From Frigidibacter sp. SD6-1 (GTDB taxonomy: Bacteria > Pseudomonadota > Alphaproteobacteria > Rhodobacterales > Rhodobacteraceae): 64,000 nucleotides of DNA. Shown here one piece after another: positions 27,760 through 35,244 of this stretch (the first letter of the stretch is position 1; each line of letters begins with the position of its first letter). A model generated the notes under the pieces. It had not been told where the DNA came from. It was given only the letters and a program-made list of their open reading frames with translations, and did no database searches. The translations under genes and the position numbers were made by a program. Location of the stretch: the NCBI RefSeq assembly GCF_030143255.1, contig NZ_JARJNR010000001.1:496001-560000 (forward strand), read 5' to 3'.

Positions 27760-28172
27760 CCTACCGCCGCCAGATTCAGGTCGAGTTCAACCATTGCGAC
27801 CCGGCGGGGATCGTCTTCTATCCGCGCTATTTCGAGATGACCAATTCGGTCACCGAGAATTTCTTCGCCGAGGTGGCGGGTCGGTCCTACGCGCAGATGA
27901 CCATGCGCGACGGAAACGGCGTGCCGACGGTGAAGATCGACGCGGATTTCCGCGCGCCCTCGCGCCTTGGGGACAGGCTCGACTTCACGCTCGACATCGC
28001 GCGGCTGGGCACATCGTCGGTGACGTTGGCGATCGCGGCGCGGGGCGAAGGCGAGATCAGGATGGAGGCGCGGCTGACGCTGGTCTGGGTCTCGACCCAA
28101 GGCCGCGCCGCGCCCTGGCCCGAAGACATGCGCGCGCGCCTGCAGGCCGTCATGGAAGGACAGAGCCTATGA
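27756..28172 (+). CDS. Hotdog-fold acyl-CoA thioesterase (4HBT type)
   Basis: The product has 138 residues with the 4-hydroxybenzoyl-CoA thioesterase signature [20 protein letters not shown], where the Asp of CDPAG is the family nucleophile or base. It hydrolyses a CoA ester, perhaps to release CoA from dead-end or overflow intermediates. It overlaps both neighbours by 4 nt (acyl-CoA dehydrogenase and ridA). Confidence 0.92.
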   Translation: MTYRRQIQVEFNHCDPAGIVFYPRYFEMTNSVTENFFAEVAGRSYAQMTMRDGNGVPTVKIDADFRAPSRLGDRLDFTLDIARLGTSSVTLAIAARGEGEIRMEARLTLVWVSTQGRAAPWPEDMRARLQAVMEGQSL

Positions 28173-28576
28173 CCGACAGCCCCCATCAGTTCCTGCATCC
28201 CAAGGGCTGGAAGGCGACGCCCGGTTATGCCTGCGGCGTCGCGGCGGAAGGGCGGATGATCTTTCTGGGCGGGCTGATCGGCTGGAATGCCGGTCAGGAA
28301 TTCGAGACCGACGATTTCGCCGGGCAGGTGCGGCAGGCGCTGGAGAATATCGTGGCGGTCCTGGCCGAGGGCGGGGCGGCGCCCCACCATATCGTGCGCA
28401 TGACCTGGTATGTGACCGACAAGCGTGAGTATCTGGCCAGCCTCAGGGAAATCGGCGCGGCCTACAAGGCGACCATCGGCCGCCATTACCCGGCGATGGC
28501 GCTGGTGCAGGTGGCGGGCCTCGTGGAGGACCGGGCGAAGGTCGAGATCGAGGTGACGGCTGTCGTGCCGGAATGA
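28169..28576 (+). CDS. RidA-family protein (enamine/imine deaminase)
   Basis: The product has 135 residues and belongs to the YjgF/YER057c/UK114 family: FLGGLIGWNAG early, VRQALENIVAVLAEGG, a long helix, and VEIEVTAVV at the C-terminus. Canonical RidA has an Arg near position 105 that holds the carboxylate; here the matching segment reads YPAMALVQVAGLVEDRAKVEIE, without the R-V-A pattern, so it belongs to an Rid subgroup other than RidA itself. The 2-aminobenzoyl-CoA route produces a cyclic enamine, which such a protein could hydrolyse to a ketone plus ammonia. That role is inferred from context. Confidence 0.85.
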   Translation: MTDSPHQFLHPKGWKATPGYACGVAAEGRMIFLGGLIGWNAGQEFETDDFAGQVRQALENIVAVLAEGGAAPHHIVRMTWYVTDKREYLASLREIGAAYKATIGRHYPAMALVQVAGLVEDRAKVEIEVTAVVPE

Positions 28577-28613
28577 CGCGTCCCCGGGGAGGGGGAGGCG
28601 AAGGGAGGAAGGA

Positions 28614-30227
28614 ATGCTGGGACCATCGGCCCATGTCGATACATTCGCACGCGACCGCTTGCCGCCTGCGGACCAGTGGCCCGAGCTGCTACTTGACGGG
28701 TTCGATTACCCCGAGCGCCTGAATGCGGCGGTGGAACTGACCGATCGGATGGTCGAGAAGGGCTTCGGCGACCATACGGCGCTTATCGGCAACGGGCGCA
28801 TCCGGACCTACAAGGAACTGGCCGACTGGTCGAACCGGATCGCCCACGCGCTGGCCGAGGACTACGGCGTCAAGCCCGGCAACCGCGTGCTGATCCGCTC
28901 GGCCAACAATCCCGCGATGGTCGCCTGCTGGCTGGGTGCGACCAAGGCGGGGGCGGTGGTCGTAAACACGATGCCGATGTTGCGTGCGGGCGAGCTGGCC
29001 AAGATCGTCGACAAGGCCGAGGTCAGCCATGCGCTGTGCGATACAAGGCTGATGGAGGAACTGGTCGCCTGCGCCAAGGGCTCGCGCTTCCTCAAGACCG
29101 TGATCGGCTTCGACGGCACCGCGAACCACGATGCCGAGTTGGACCGGATCGCCTTGTCGAAATCCGTCCGCTATCAGGCGGTCGAGACGGGCCGCGACGA
29201 TGTGGCGCTGCTGGGTTTCACCTCCGGCACCACGGGCGAGCCGAAGGCCACGATGCATTTCCACCGCGATCTGATGATCATCGCCGACGGTTATGCGAAA
29301 GAGGTGCTGAAGGTCACGCCCGAGGATGTATTTGTGGGCTCGCCGCCCCTGGCCTTCACCTTCGGCTTGGGCGGGCTCGCGGTCTTTCCCCTGCGCTTCG
29401 GCGCGGCGGCGGCGCTTCTGGAACAGGCGACACCGCCCAATATGATCGAGATCATCCAGAGCTTGAAGGCCACGGTTTGTTTCACCGCGCCAACGGCTTA
29501 CCGGGTGATGCTGAAGGCGATGGCGGAGGGCGCGGACCTCTCGTCGCTGCGCGCCGCCGTCAGCGCGGGCGAGACGCTGCCCGCCCCGGTCTATGAAGAA
29601 TGGATGGAAAAGACCGGAAAGCCGATGCTGGACGGGATCGGCGCGACCGAGATGCTGCATATCTTCATCACCAACCGCTTCGACGATCACCGCCCGGCAT
29701 GCACGGGGCGGCCCGTCTCGGGCTACGAAGCGCGGATTGTCGATGAGGAGGGCCGCGAGCGCCCGCGCGGCGAGGTCGGGCGGCTGGCTGTGCGCGGGCC
29801 CACCGGCTGCCGCTACATGGCGGACGACCGGCAGGCGAAATATGTCCAGAACGGCTGGAACATCACCGGCGACGCTTTCTGGCAGGATCAAGACGGCTAT
29901 TTCCACTTCGCCGCCCGCAATGACGACATGATCGTCAGCGCCGGCTACAATATCGCGGGGCCGGAGGTCGAGGCGGCGCTGCTTTCCCATCCCGCCGTCC
30001 TCGAATGCGCGGTGATCGGCGCTGCGGACGAGGAGCGTGGCCAGATCGTCGAGGCGCATGTGGTGCTTGCCGCCGGTCAGAGCGGAAGTGAAGGCCTGAT
30101 CAGGGCTTTGCAGGATCACGTCAAGGCGACCATCGCGCCCTACAAATACCCCCGCCGCGTCGTCTTCACCGAGGCGCTGCCCAAGACCCAGACCGGCAAG
30201 ATCCAGCGGTTCCGGCTGAAGTCGTGA
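28614..30227 (+). CDS. 2-aminobenzoate-CoA ligase / benzoate-CoA ligase family
   Basis: Adenylate-forming enzyme of 537 residues that activates an aromatic carboxylate to its CoA thioester with ATP. The start follows GGGAGGAAGGA. It has the P-loop LLGFTSGTTGEPKATMHF at about residue 200, the A5-like region DGIGATEMLHIF, A7 ITGDAFWQDQDGYFHFAARNDDMI, and the C-terminal Lys in LPKTQTGKIQRF. The length and the N-terminal DTFARDRLPPADQWPELL match benzoate/2-aminobenzoate-CoA ligases. With the monooxygenase/reductase it defines the first two steps. Its TGA abuts the stop of the converging gene with no base between. Confidence 0.9.
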   Translation: MLGPSAHVDTFARDRLPPADQWPELLLDGFDYPERLNAAVELTDRMVEKGFGDHTALIGNGRIRTYKELADWSNRIAHALAEDYGVKPGNRVLIRSANNPAMVACWLGATKAGAVVVNTMPMLRAGELAKIVDKAEVSHALCDTRLMEELVACAKGSRFLKTVIGFDGTANHDAELDRIALSKSVRYQAVETGRDDVALLGFTSGTTGEPKATMHFHRDLMIIADGYAKEVLKVTPEDVFVGSPPLAFTFGLGGLAVFPLRFGAAAALLEQATPPNMIEIIQSLKATVCFTAPTAYRVMLKAMAEGADLSSLRAAVSAGETLPAPVYEEWMEKTGKPMLDGIGATEMLHIFITNRFDDHRPACTGRPVSGYEARIVDEEGRERPRGEVGRLAVRGPTGCRYMADDRQAKYVQNGWNITGDAFWQDQDGYFHFAARNDDMIVSAGYNIAGPEVEAALLSHPAVLECAVIGAADEERGQIVEAHVVLAAGQSGSEGLIRALQDHVKATIAPYKYPRRVVFTEALPKTQTGKIQRFRLKS

Positions 30228-31580
30228 TCAACCGGGGCAGGCGGCAGCTACGATTGACTTCAGCCCCGCATCGCCCAGCGAGCGAGGAATCCAGCGGCTC
30301 CAGGACAGGCCATAGACCTGGCCGTCCGGGCCCCGGTTCACGAACTCAGCCACCTTCTGGCCCTGAGGGTCGAGGATCAGGATGCGGCCGCGGTTCTCCT
30401 CCTCGACGATCACATGGCCGTTGTCGGTGAAATCGACGAGGCCCTCGGTCACCGACAGCACGTTCTCTGCCTTCATCGTCTCGTGGTAGGGCGTGGTGAT
30501 CGTGTCGGTCGCGAAATCATAGACCATCACCTCGTTCACCCCGTCGATATACCAGCCCTTGCCGCGGTCGTAGGCATTGTTGTCGAAGATGGCGATCCGG
30601 TGATCGTCGAGAATGTTCACATCATGCTGGGCGAGCCAGGGGCCGATCTTCCACCAGACGATCTTCTGGGTCGTGGGGCGGTAAAGCATGACCATCGACA
30701 GATGCCGCGCCGACAGGAAGACATCGCCCGCCTGCCAGTAGGGCCCGTCACCGGGCACCGGCTGGATGTCATTGAGGTGGATCGCGTCGCTTAGATACCC
30801 GCCCGATGTGAAGGCCATGGCCATCATGCCGTTCGCCTCCATCACCCGCGCCAGTGAGACTTCCGACAGGACCTTGCCGTCGACGGTCATGTTGACCAAC
30901 CCATCCTCGAAGAACTTCGGACCATATTCCTCGTTCGGCGGGTCGATGACCGACGGCACCCACATGGTGCCGTCCGGCGCCAGTTCCAGCGAATGGTGGT
31001 AATTGCGGTCGGCATTGGTCCAGATCGTGCGGCCGCAGGCGTCGATCCGGGCGATGGGCGACTGGTGATCCTTCACGATCAGGTCGCCGTTCTCGAACAT
31101 CAGCGGATGGACAGGTTCAAAAAGCGCGCGGTTCCAGCGGTCGGTCTTGGTGATCTGGAAATCGCGCCGCACACCCGCAAGGAACTCGTCGGCATTCGGC
31201 ATCCAGGTGTGTTTGACGGTGAAATCGCTGAGGTCGAGCAGTTCCACGACATTCTGGTCGGCCTCGATCTTGGCGCGCGACAGAAGAAGATAGCCGTCGA
31301 TGGGCGCCGTCTTCAGCCCGGGCGAGAGCCACCAGCCCGCCTTGCCCTCGAATTCCTGCGTGCGCCCGGCAAGGCGCGCGTCCTTCTGCTTGGTCCAGTC
31401 GATCAGCGTCTGGGGCATCTCGGCGATGGTCAGCGCGGCGGTACCGATCGCGCCGGTCCGGTGTTTTTCGCGCGCCTTGTCGAGGGCGAGCGCGGCAAAC
31501 AGGATCGAACCCACCACTGCCAGAATGGCCAGAAGCAGAACGATCCAGGTTTCGACTTTCGAGAAAAGAAATTTTTCCAT
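30228..31580 (-). CDS. Membrane-anchored arylsulfotransferase-fold protein (paralog 1)
   Basis: The product has 450 residues: an N-terminal membrane helix (TWIVLLLAILAVVGSILFAALAL) and a periplasmic beta-propeller-like body with repeated D-G/N-G turns. It resembles the ASST family, and the positions expected of the active site are kept: His196 in NYHHSLELAPDG, His268 in AIHLNDIQ, Arg292 in VFLSARHLS, His319 in LAQHDVNIL. PAPS-independent ASST enzymes transfer sulfate from aryl sulfates through a histidine. The second paralog is at 39863-41170. It is 2 nt downstream of the hydrolase-like gene. The real donor and acceptor are unknown. Confidence 0.75.
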   Translation of the reverse strand: MEKFLFSKVETWIVLLLAILAVVGSILFAALALDKAREKHRTGAIGTAALTIAEMPQTLIDWTKQKDARLAGRTQEFEGKAGWWLSPGLKTAPIDGYLLLSRAKIEADQNVVELLDLSDFTVKHTWMPNADEFLAGVRRDFQITKTDRWNRALFEPVHPLMFENGDLIVKDHQSPIARIDACGRTIWTNADRNYHHSLELAPDGTMWVPSVIDPPNEEYGPKFFEDGLVNMTVDGKVLSEVSLARVMEANGMMAMAFTSGGYLSDAIHLNDIQPVPGDGPYWQAGDVFLSARHLSMVMLYRPTTQKIVWWKIGPWLAQHDVNILDDHRIAIFDNNAYDRGKGWYIDGVNEVMVYDFATDTITTPYHETMKAENVLSVTEGLVDFTDNGHVIVEEENRGRILILDPQGQKVAEFVNRGPDGQVYGLSWSRWIPRSLGDAGLKSIVAAACPG

Positions 31581-31582
31581 GA

Positions 31583-32935
31583 TTATCCCTGTGCCGGGGC
31601 CGGGTGGATGGCGATCACGCCCGGGCCATCGATGGTAATTGAGAGTCGCCCGTCGGCGCCGACTTGCACGATCTGTGGCGGTCCGGAGGGCGAAGCAGTC
31701 GCGGTTTCCTCAAGATAGGCGCCTGCGGGCAGGCGCGTGATCACTGCCGATCCGGCGCGCCTGGCCATCAGCACGACCGACATCGTGCCATCGGCCTTGC
31801 GGAACGCGACGGGAGAGAAGGGCGACAGCCAGGGCGCCTCGGCGCCGATGCGCACGTCGCCGGGGCGGATCGCCTCGAAATAGAGGCGGTCATATCGGAT
31901 ATCCTCGGCGATCTTCAGCGATCCGTCGGGCTGTATCTCGTAGAAGGAATAGACCGCGCGGGGCTGCCAGGAACTGACATTCGCGACTGTCAGATCCTGG
32001 TGCAAGACCTGATAGGTCGCGCGCCCGAACCAGTATTCGAGCATGCCCGAGGTCACGCCCATCTCGGCGGCGCGCGCCGCGATTGCCTCAAGGCTCGCGC
32101 GGTCGGCGCCCTTGTAGCGGTGAAAGGAAATCTCGGTCAGATCGGCGAGCGCGCCGTCTGTCTCTCCGATTCCGTCAAGCCAGCGCAGGGTTTCGCCTGC
32201 GTCGCTGACCGAGGGCAGGATGACGCCGGGATGGAAGCCCGCCCCATGCAGCCGGTCCATCGCCGCCCTGATCGCCGGGCCCAAGGTCTCGGGCGTCCAG
32301 GCGGGGACATTGTCCGGCTCCAGCAGCGGGTCGAAATAGTCGGGCACGACGCCGTATTTGTCCCGAAGGTGCTCGAAGGCGGCAAGGATGAATTCGGCAT
32401 ATTCGGCCGGGTCGGTATGCAGATAGCCGCCCTCCCTGATCATCTTGGTGAAGGCGACATAGGTAAGCGTCAGCCGGTAGCTTTCGCCGCGCGCACTTGC
32501 GCGCTCGATCATCGGCAGGACGGTATTGTCCATCCGGTAGTCGAGGTCGAAGAAGTCAAAGCCTGCCGGATTGATATGGTTGGGGTCATCGTCGTCGTTC
32601 TGCGTCGGGTAGCGAAGGGCTTTCCAGGTTTCGATATCGATCTCGCCCGCCAGATAGCGCTGCATGCCGCGATAGCGGCTTTCGGCGCCGGAAAAGACCT
32701 CGACCCGCAGGCGGGTCAGGGGGATCTCCTTCGCGATCCGGTCGAAGATGTCGAAGCGGTGCCTGCGTTCCTCCTCGCCGCCGAGCAGCACGGGTGTCGC
32801 CTCCCAGTCGCGGAAGGTCTGATAGGTCACGTCGGGCAGAAGACGGATGGTGACGGTGCGGTGCGTGCCCCCCCAGAAGACCGCCCCGGCCGCCACGAGG
32901 CCGAGCGCGAGGATGAGGATAAAGCGCCGGATCAC
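31583..32935 (-). CDS. Membrane-anchored glycoside hydrolase-like protein (clan GH-A fold)
   Basis: The product has 450 residues from a GTG at 32935. The N-terminal anchor is RRFILILALGLVAAGAVF, then a TIM-barrel-like domain of about 330 residues resembling GH30/GH39-type enzymes, then a C-terminal beta-domain (from about residue 360) with LMARRAGSAVITRLPAG. Candidate catalytic acids are Glu206 in DPLLEPDN and Glu300 in GMLEYWF, at the ends of strands 4 and 7 as in clan GH-A. Asn before Glu206 is replaced (LLEPDN), so activity is not assured. It is followed after 2 nt by the arylsulfotransferase-fold gene and is divergent from rfbFG. It probably trims or remodels the glycan made by that operon. 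Confidence 0.65.
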   Translation of the reverse strand: MIRRFILILALGLVAAGAVFWGGTHRTVTIRLLPDVTYQTFRDWEATPVLLGGEEERRHRFDIFDRIAKEIPLTRLRVEVFSGAESRYRGMQRYLAGEIDIETWKALRYPTQNDDDDPNHINPAGFDFFDLDYRMDNTVLPMIERASARGESYRLTLTYVAFTKMIREGGYLHTDPAEYAEFILAAFEHLRDKYGVVPDYFDPLLEPDNVPAWTPETLGPAIRAAMDRLHGAGFHPGVILPSVSDAGETLRWLDGIGETDGALADLTEISFHRYKGADRASLEAIAARAAEMGVTSGMLEYWFGRATYQVLHQDLTVANVSSWQPRAVYSFYEIQPDGSLKIAEDIRYDRLYFEAIRPGDVRIGAEAPWLSPFSPVAFRKADGTMSVVLMARRAGSAVITRLPAGAYLEETATASPSGPPQIVQVGADGRLSITIDGPGVIAIHPAPAQG

Positions 32936-33057
32936 CAGCCGCCTCGCGCTTTGGCGGGCCGCCCGGGCGCCTGCCGGCGGACCGGCTCGCCCAAGGCGGT
33001 GAGGTTCGGAATGTCCAAATTCATGCCGTCGGCGCCTCTGCTGTCTCGCCGCGCCAT
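32932..33057 (-). CDS. Possible short coupled reading frame upstream of the hydrolase gene
   Basis: An ATG at 33057 (or 33024) opens 41 (or 30) codons that end in TGA overlapping the hydrolase GTG start (GTGA). No domain is recognisable and the composition is Arg/Gly/Pro-rich, as expected of a chance GC-rich frame. The overlap with a weak-SD GTG start leaves open that it serves for translational coupling. Confidence 0.2.
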   Translation of the reverse strand: MARRDSRGADGMNLDIPNLTALGEPVRRQAPGRPAKARGGW

Positions 33058-33303
33058 TGTTACCGGTCCGCTGCCCGGCTGGCAATCGACGGGACGGGCG
33101 CGGTCACCTGCGCGCGTCGCGCGTTCATGGGGAAATCCATGGAAAACCAGCTGAAAAACAGGGGGATGTGTCACAGGTCCGCTGCCCGCGCCCGGCGATG
33201 CGACCCGCCTGCAAGACTGAATCTCTGTGGCATTTTGCGAGACAATCGCGGGCGGAATCTGCTATTGCCTCCGGGGTAACTTCGGATCGGGAGGAGGAGA
33301 CGC

Positions 33304-33339
33304 ATGGGCATTGCCTTCGCGCGCTGCCTTCCGCGATAG
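33304..33339 (+). CDS. Possible 11-residue leader ORF upstream of rfbF
   Basis: MGIAFARCLPR then TAG, preceded by GGGAGGAGGAGACGC, one of the strongest ribosome sites in the window and stronger than that of rfbF. It is followed at once by a hairpin with AATTTT. A leader that couples translation to termination is possible, but the peptide has no obvious run of regulatory codons. Confidence 0.35.
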   Translation: MGIAFARCLPR

Positions 33340-33343
33340 TGCG

Positions 33344-33375
33344 CCTGCCAGCCCCGAGAGGGGCGCAGGAATTTT
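33344..33375 (+). terminator. Terminator-like hairpin in the rfb operon leader
   Basis: CCTGC-(CA)-GCCCC and GGGGC-GCAGG pair with a GAGA tetraloop and a 2-nt bulge, followed by AATTTTGG. It lies between a short strong-SD ORF and rfbF. It may attenuate the operon or define a processed 5' end. Confidence 0.45.
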
Positions 33376-33394
33376 GGCGAAAGGTGATTTGTCG

Positions 33395-34168
33395 ATGAAG
33401 TGCGTCATTCTCGCCGGGGGTCTCGGCACCCGGCTGGCCGAGGAAACCGTGCGCATCCCCAAGCCGATGGTGGAAATCGGCGGGCGCCCGATCCTGTGGC
33501 ATATCATGAAGATCTACGGCGCCCATGGCATCACCGACTTCATCGTCTGCCTTGGGTACCGGGGCTATGTGATCAAGGAATATTTCGCCAACTTCTACAT
33601 GCATTCCTCGGATGTGACCGTCGACCTCTCGACCGGCTCGATGGAGATGCACCGCAATTCGTCGGAGCCCTGGCGCGTGACGCTCGTCGATACCGGGCAG
33701 GAGAGCATGACCGGCGGGCGCCTTGGGCGCGTGATGCCCTATCTGAAGGATGAAGAGGCCTTCTGCCTGACCTATGGCGACGGGGTGGGGGATGTGGATA
33801 TCTCGGGTGCAGTCGCCTTCCACAAGGCGCATGGCAAGATGGCGACCGTAACCGCCGTGCCGCCGCCGCGCCGGTTCGGGCAATTGCATCTTGACGGCGC
33901 GCGGGTCGATGACTTTTCCGAAAAGCCGGCGGGCGAGGGCGGGCTGATCAACGGCGGCTTCTTCGTCCTGTCGCCGAAGGTCGCGAAATACCTTTCGGGC
34001 GATCAGACGATCTGGGAGCAGGCGCCCTTGCGTGGCCTCGCGGACGATGGCGAGCTGATGGCCTGGGAACACAAGGGCTTCTGGCAGCCGATGGACACGA
34101 TCCGCGAACGCCAGGAGCTTGAGGAACATTGGGCGTCGGGCAAGGCGCCGTGGAAGATCTGGGCGTGA
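33395..34168 (+). CDS. rfbF: Glucose-1-phosphate cytidylyltransferase
   Basis: Makes CDP-glucose from glucose-1-phosphate and CTP, the entry step to CDP-deoxysugars. The product is 257 residues, the standard RfbF length, from the ATG at 33395. The nucleotidyltransferase signature is VILAGGLGTRLAEETVRIPKPMVEIGGRPILWHIMK. Further marks are FCLTYGDGVGDVD (metal-binding Asp) and GGFFVLSPK. The stop overlaps the rfbG start by GTGA. It is the first structural gene of a seven-gene glycan operon. Confidence 0.95.
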   Translation: MKCVILAGGLGTRLAEETVRIPKPMVEIGGRPILWHIMKIYGAHGITDFIVCLGYRGYVIKEYFANFYMHSSDVTVDLSTGSMEMHRNSSEPWRVTLVDTGQESMTGGRLGRVMPYLKDEEAFCLTYGDGVGDVDISGAVAFHKAHGKMATVTAVPPPRRFGQLHLDGARVDDFSEKPAGEGGLINGGFFVLSPKVAKYLSGDQTIWEQAPLRGLADDGELMAWEHKGFWQPMDTIRERQELEEHWASGKAPWKIWA

Positions 34169-35244
34169 ACAGGAATTTCTGGAAAGGACGGCGGGTCTTT
34201 CTGACCGGCCATACCGGCTTCAAGGGCGCCTGGGCCGCGGCCTGGCTGACGCGCCTTGGCGCCGAGGTCACGGCATTCGCCCATGCGCCGGAGACCGAGC
34301 CGAACCTCTGGACACTTCTCGGCCTGTCCTCTGTCCGTTCGGTCGTCGGCGATCTGAACGACCGGGCGGCGCTCGACGCCGTACTTGCCAAGGCGCGGCC
34401 GCAGGTGATCCTGCACCTTGCCGCGCAGGCGCTGGTGCGGCGCAGCTACCGCGACCCGGTCGAGACCTTCGCCTCGAACGTGATGGGCACCGTCCAGCTT
34501 CTGGATGCCGCGCGGGTCTGCCCTGACCTTGCGGCAATCGTCGTGGCCACGTCCGACAAGGCCTATGAGAATGTCGAGCAGATCTGGGGCTACCGCGAAA
34601 GCGACCCGATGGGCGGACGCGATCCCTATTCCGCCTCGAAGGGCGCCTGCGAGATCGCGGCGCAGTCGATGGCGAAAAGCTTCTATTCCCCCCATGGCGG
34701 GGCGGGCGCCCATTCCGCGCGGGTGGCGACGGTCCGGGCCGGCAATGTGATCGGCGGCGGCGACTGGTCGGAGGACCGGCTGGTGCCGGACATCGTGCGC
34801 GGCTGCCTCGGGCCAGGGGCCACCGTAACACTGCGCGCGCCAAATTCGGTCAGGCCGTGGCAGCATGTCCTTGAACCGCTTCGGGGCTACCTGATGGTGG
34901 CAGAGCGACTGTCGGCGGGCGACGATGCCGCCGCTTCGGGCTGGAACTTCGGGCCTGAACGCACAGATGAACGCGCGGTGATCGAGGTGGCCGAGGCCGT
35001 GGTCAGCGCACTGGGCCAAGGCCGCATAGTGACTGATGAAGGGGCCGCGACCGTCCATGAGGCGAAGCTTCTGCGGCTTGACTGCACCCGCGCGCGGCTG
35101 GAGCTGGGCTGGGTGCCCGCGCTGCGTTTTGACGATTGTATCCGACTGACCGCCGACTGGTATGGCGGCTGGGCCGCCGGCCATTCGGCCGCCGCGCTCT
35201 GCGACAGCCAGCTCGCATCTTACGAAGGCCTTTTGACAGAATGA
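34165..35244 (+). CDS. rfbG: CDP-glucose 4,6-dehydratase
   Basis: Converts CDP-glucose to CDP-4-keto-6-deoxyglucose. The product has 359 residues from a GTG that overlaps the rfbF stop. It is an extended SDR: Rossmann motif VFLTGHTGFKGAWAA, active-site Ser/Thr in ATSDKAYEN, and the catalytic Tyr-Lys in DPYSASKGACE. HTGFKGAW distinguishes CDP-glucose from dTDP-glucose dehydratases. It overlaps the methyltransferase by ATGA. Confidence 0.95.
   Translation: MNRNFWKGRRVFLTGHTGFKGAWAAAWLTRLGAEVTAFAHAPETEPNLWTLLGLSSVRSVVGDLNDRAALDAVLAKARPQVILHLAAQALVRRSYRDPVETFASNVMGTVQLLDAARVCPDLAAIVVATSDKAYENVEQIWGYRESDPMGGRDPYSASKGACEIAAQSMAKSFYSPHGGAGAHSARVATVRAGNVIGGGDWSEDRLVPDIVRGCLGPGATVTLRAPNSVRPWQHVLEPLRGYLMVAERLSAGDDAAASGWNFGPERTDERAVIEVAEAVVSALGQGRIVTDEGAATVHEAKLLRLDCTRARLELGWVPALRFDDCIRLTADWYGGWAAGHSAAALCDSQLASYEGLLTE

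Larger units (their letters stand above)
33058..33394. other. Divergent control region of the glycan locus
   Basis: This gap between the minus-strand hydrolase operon and the plus-strand rfb operon holds no large gene. It contains a tiny ORF with a very strong ribosome site (33304-33339) and a terminator-like hairpin (33344-33375) before rfbF. No confident -35/-10 pair was found. Confidence 0.5.
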
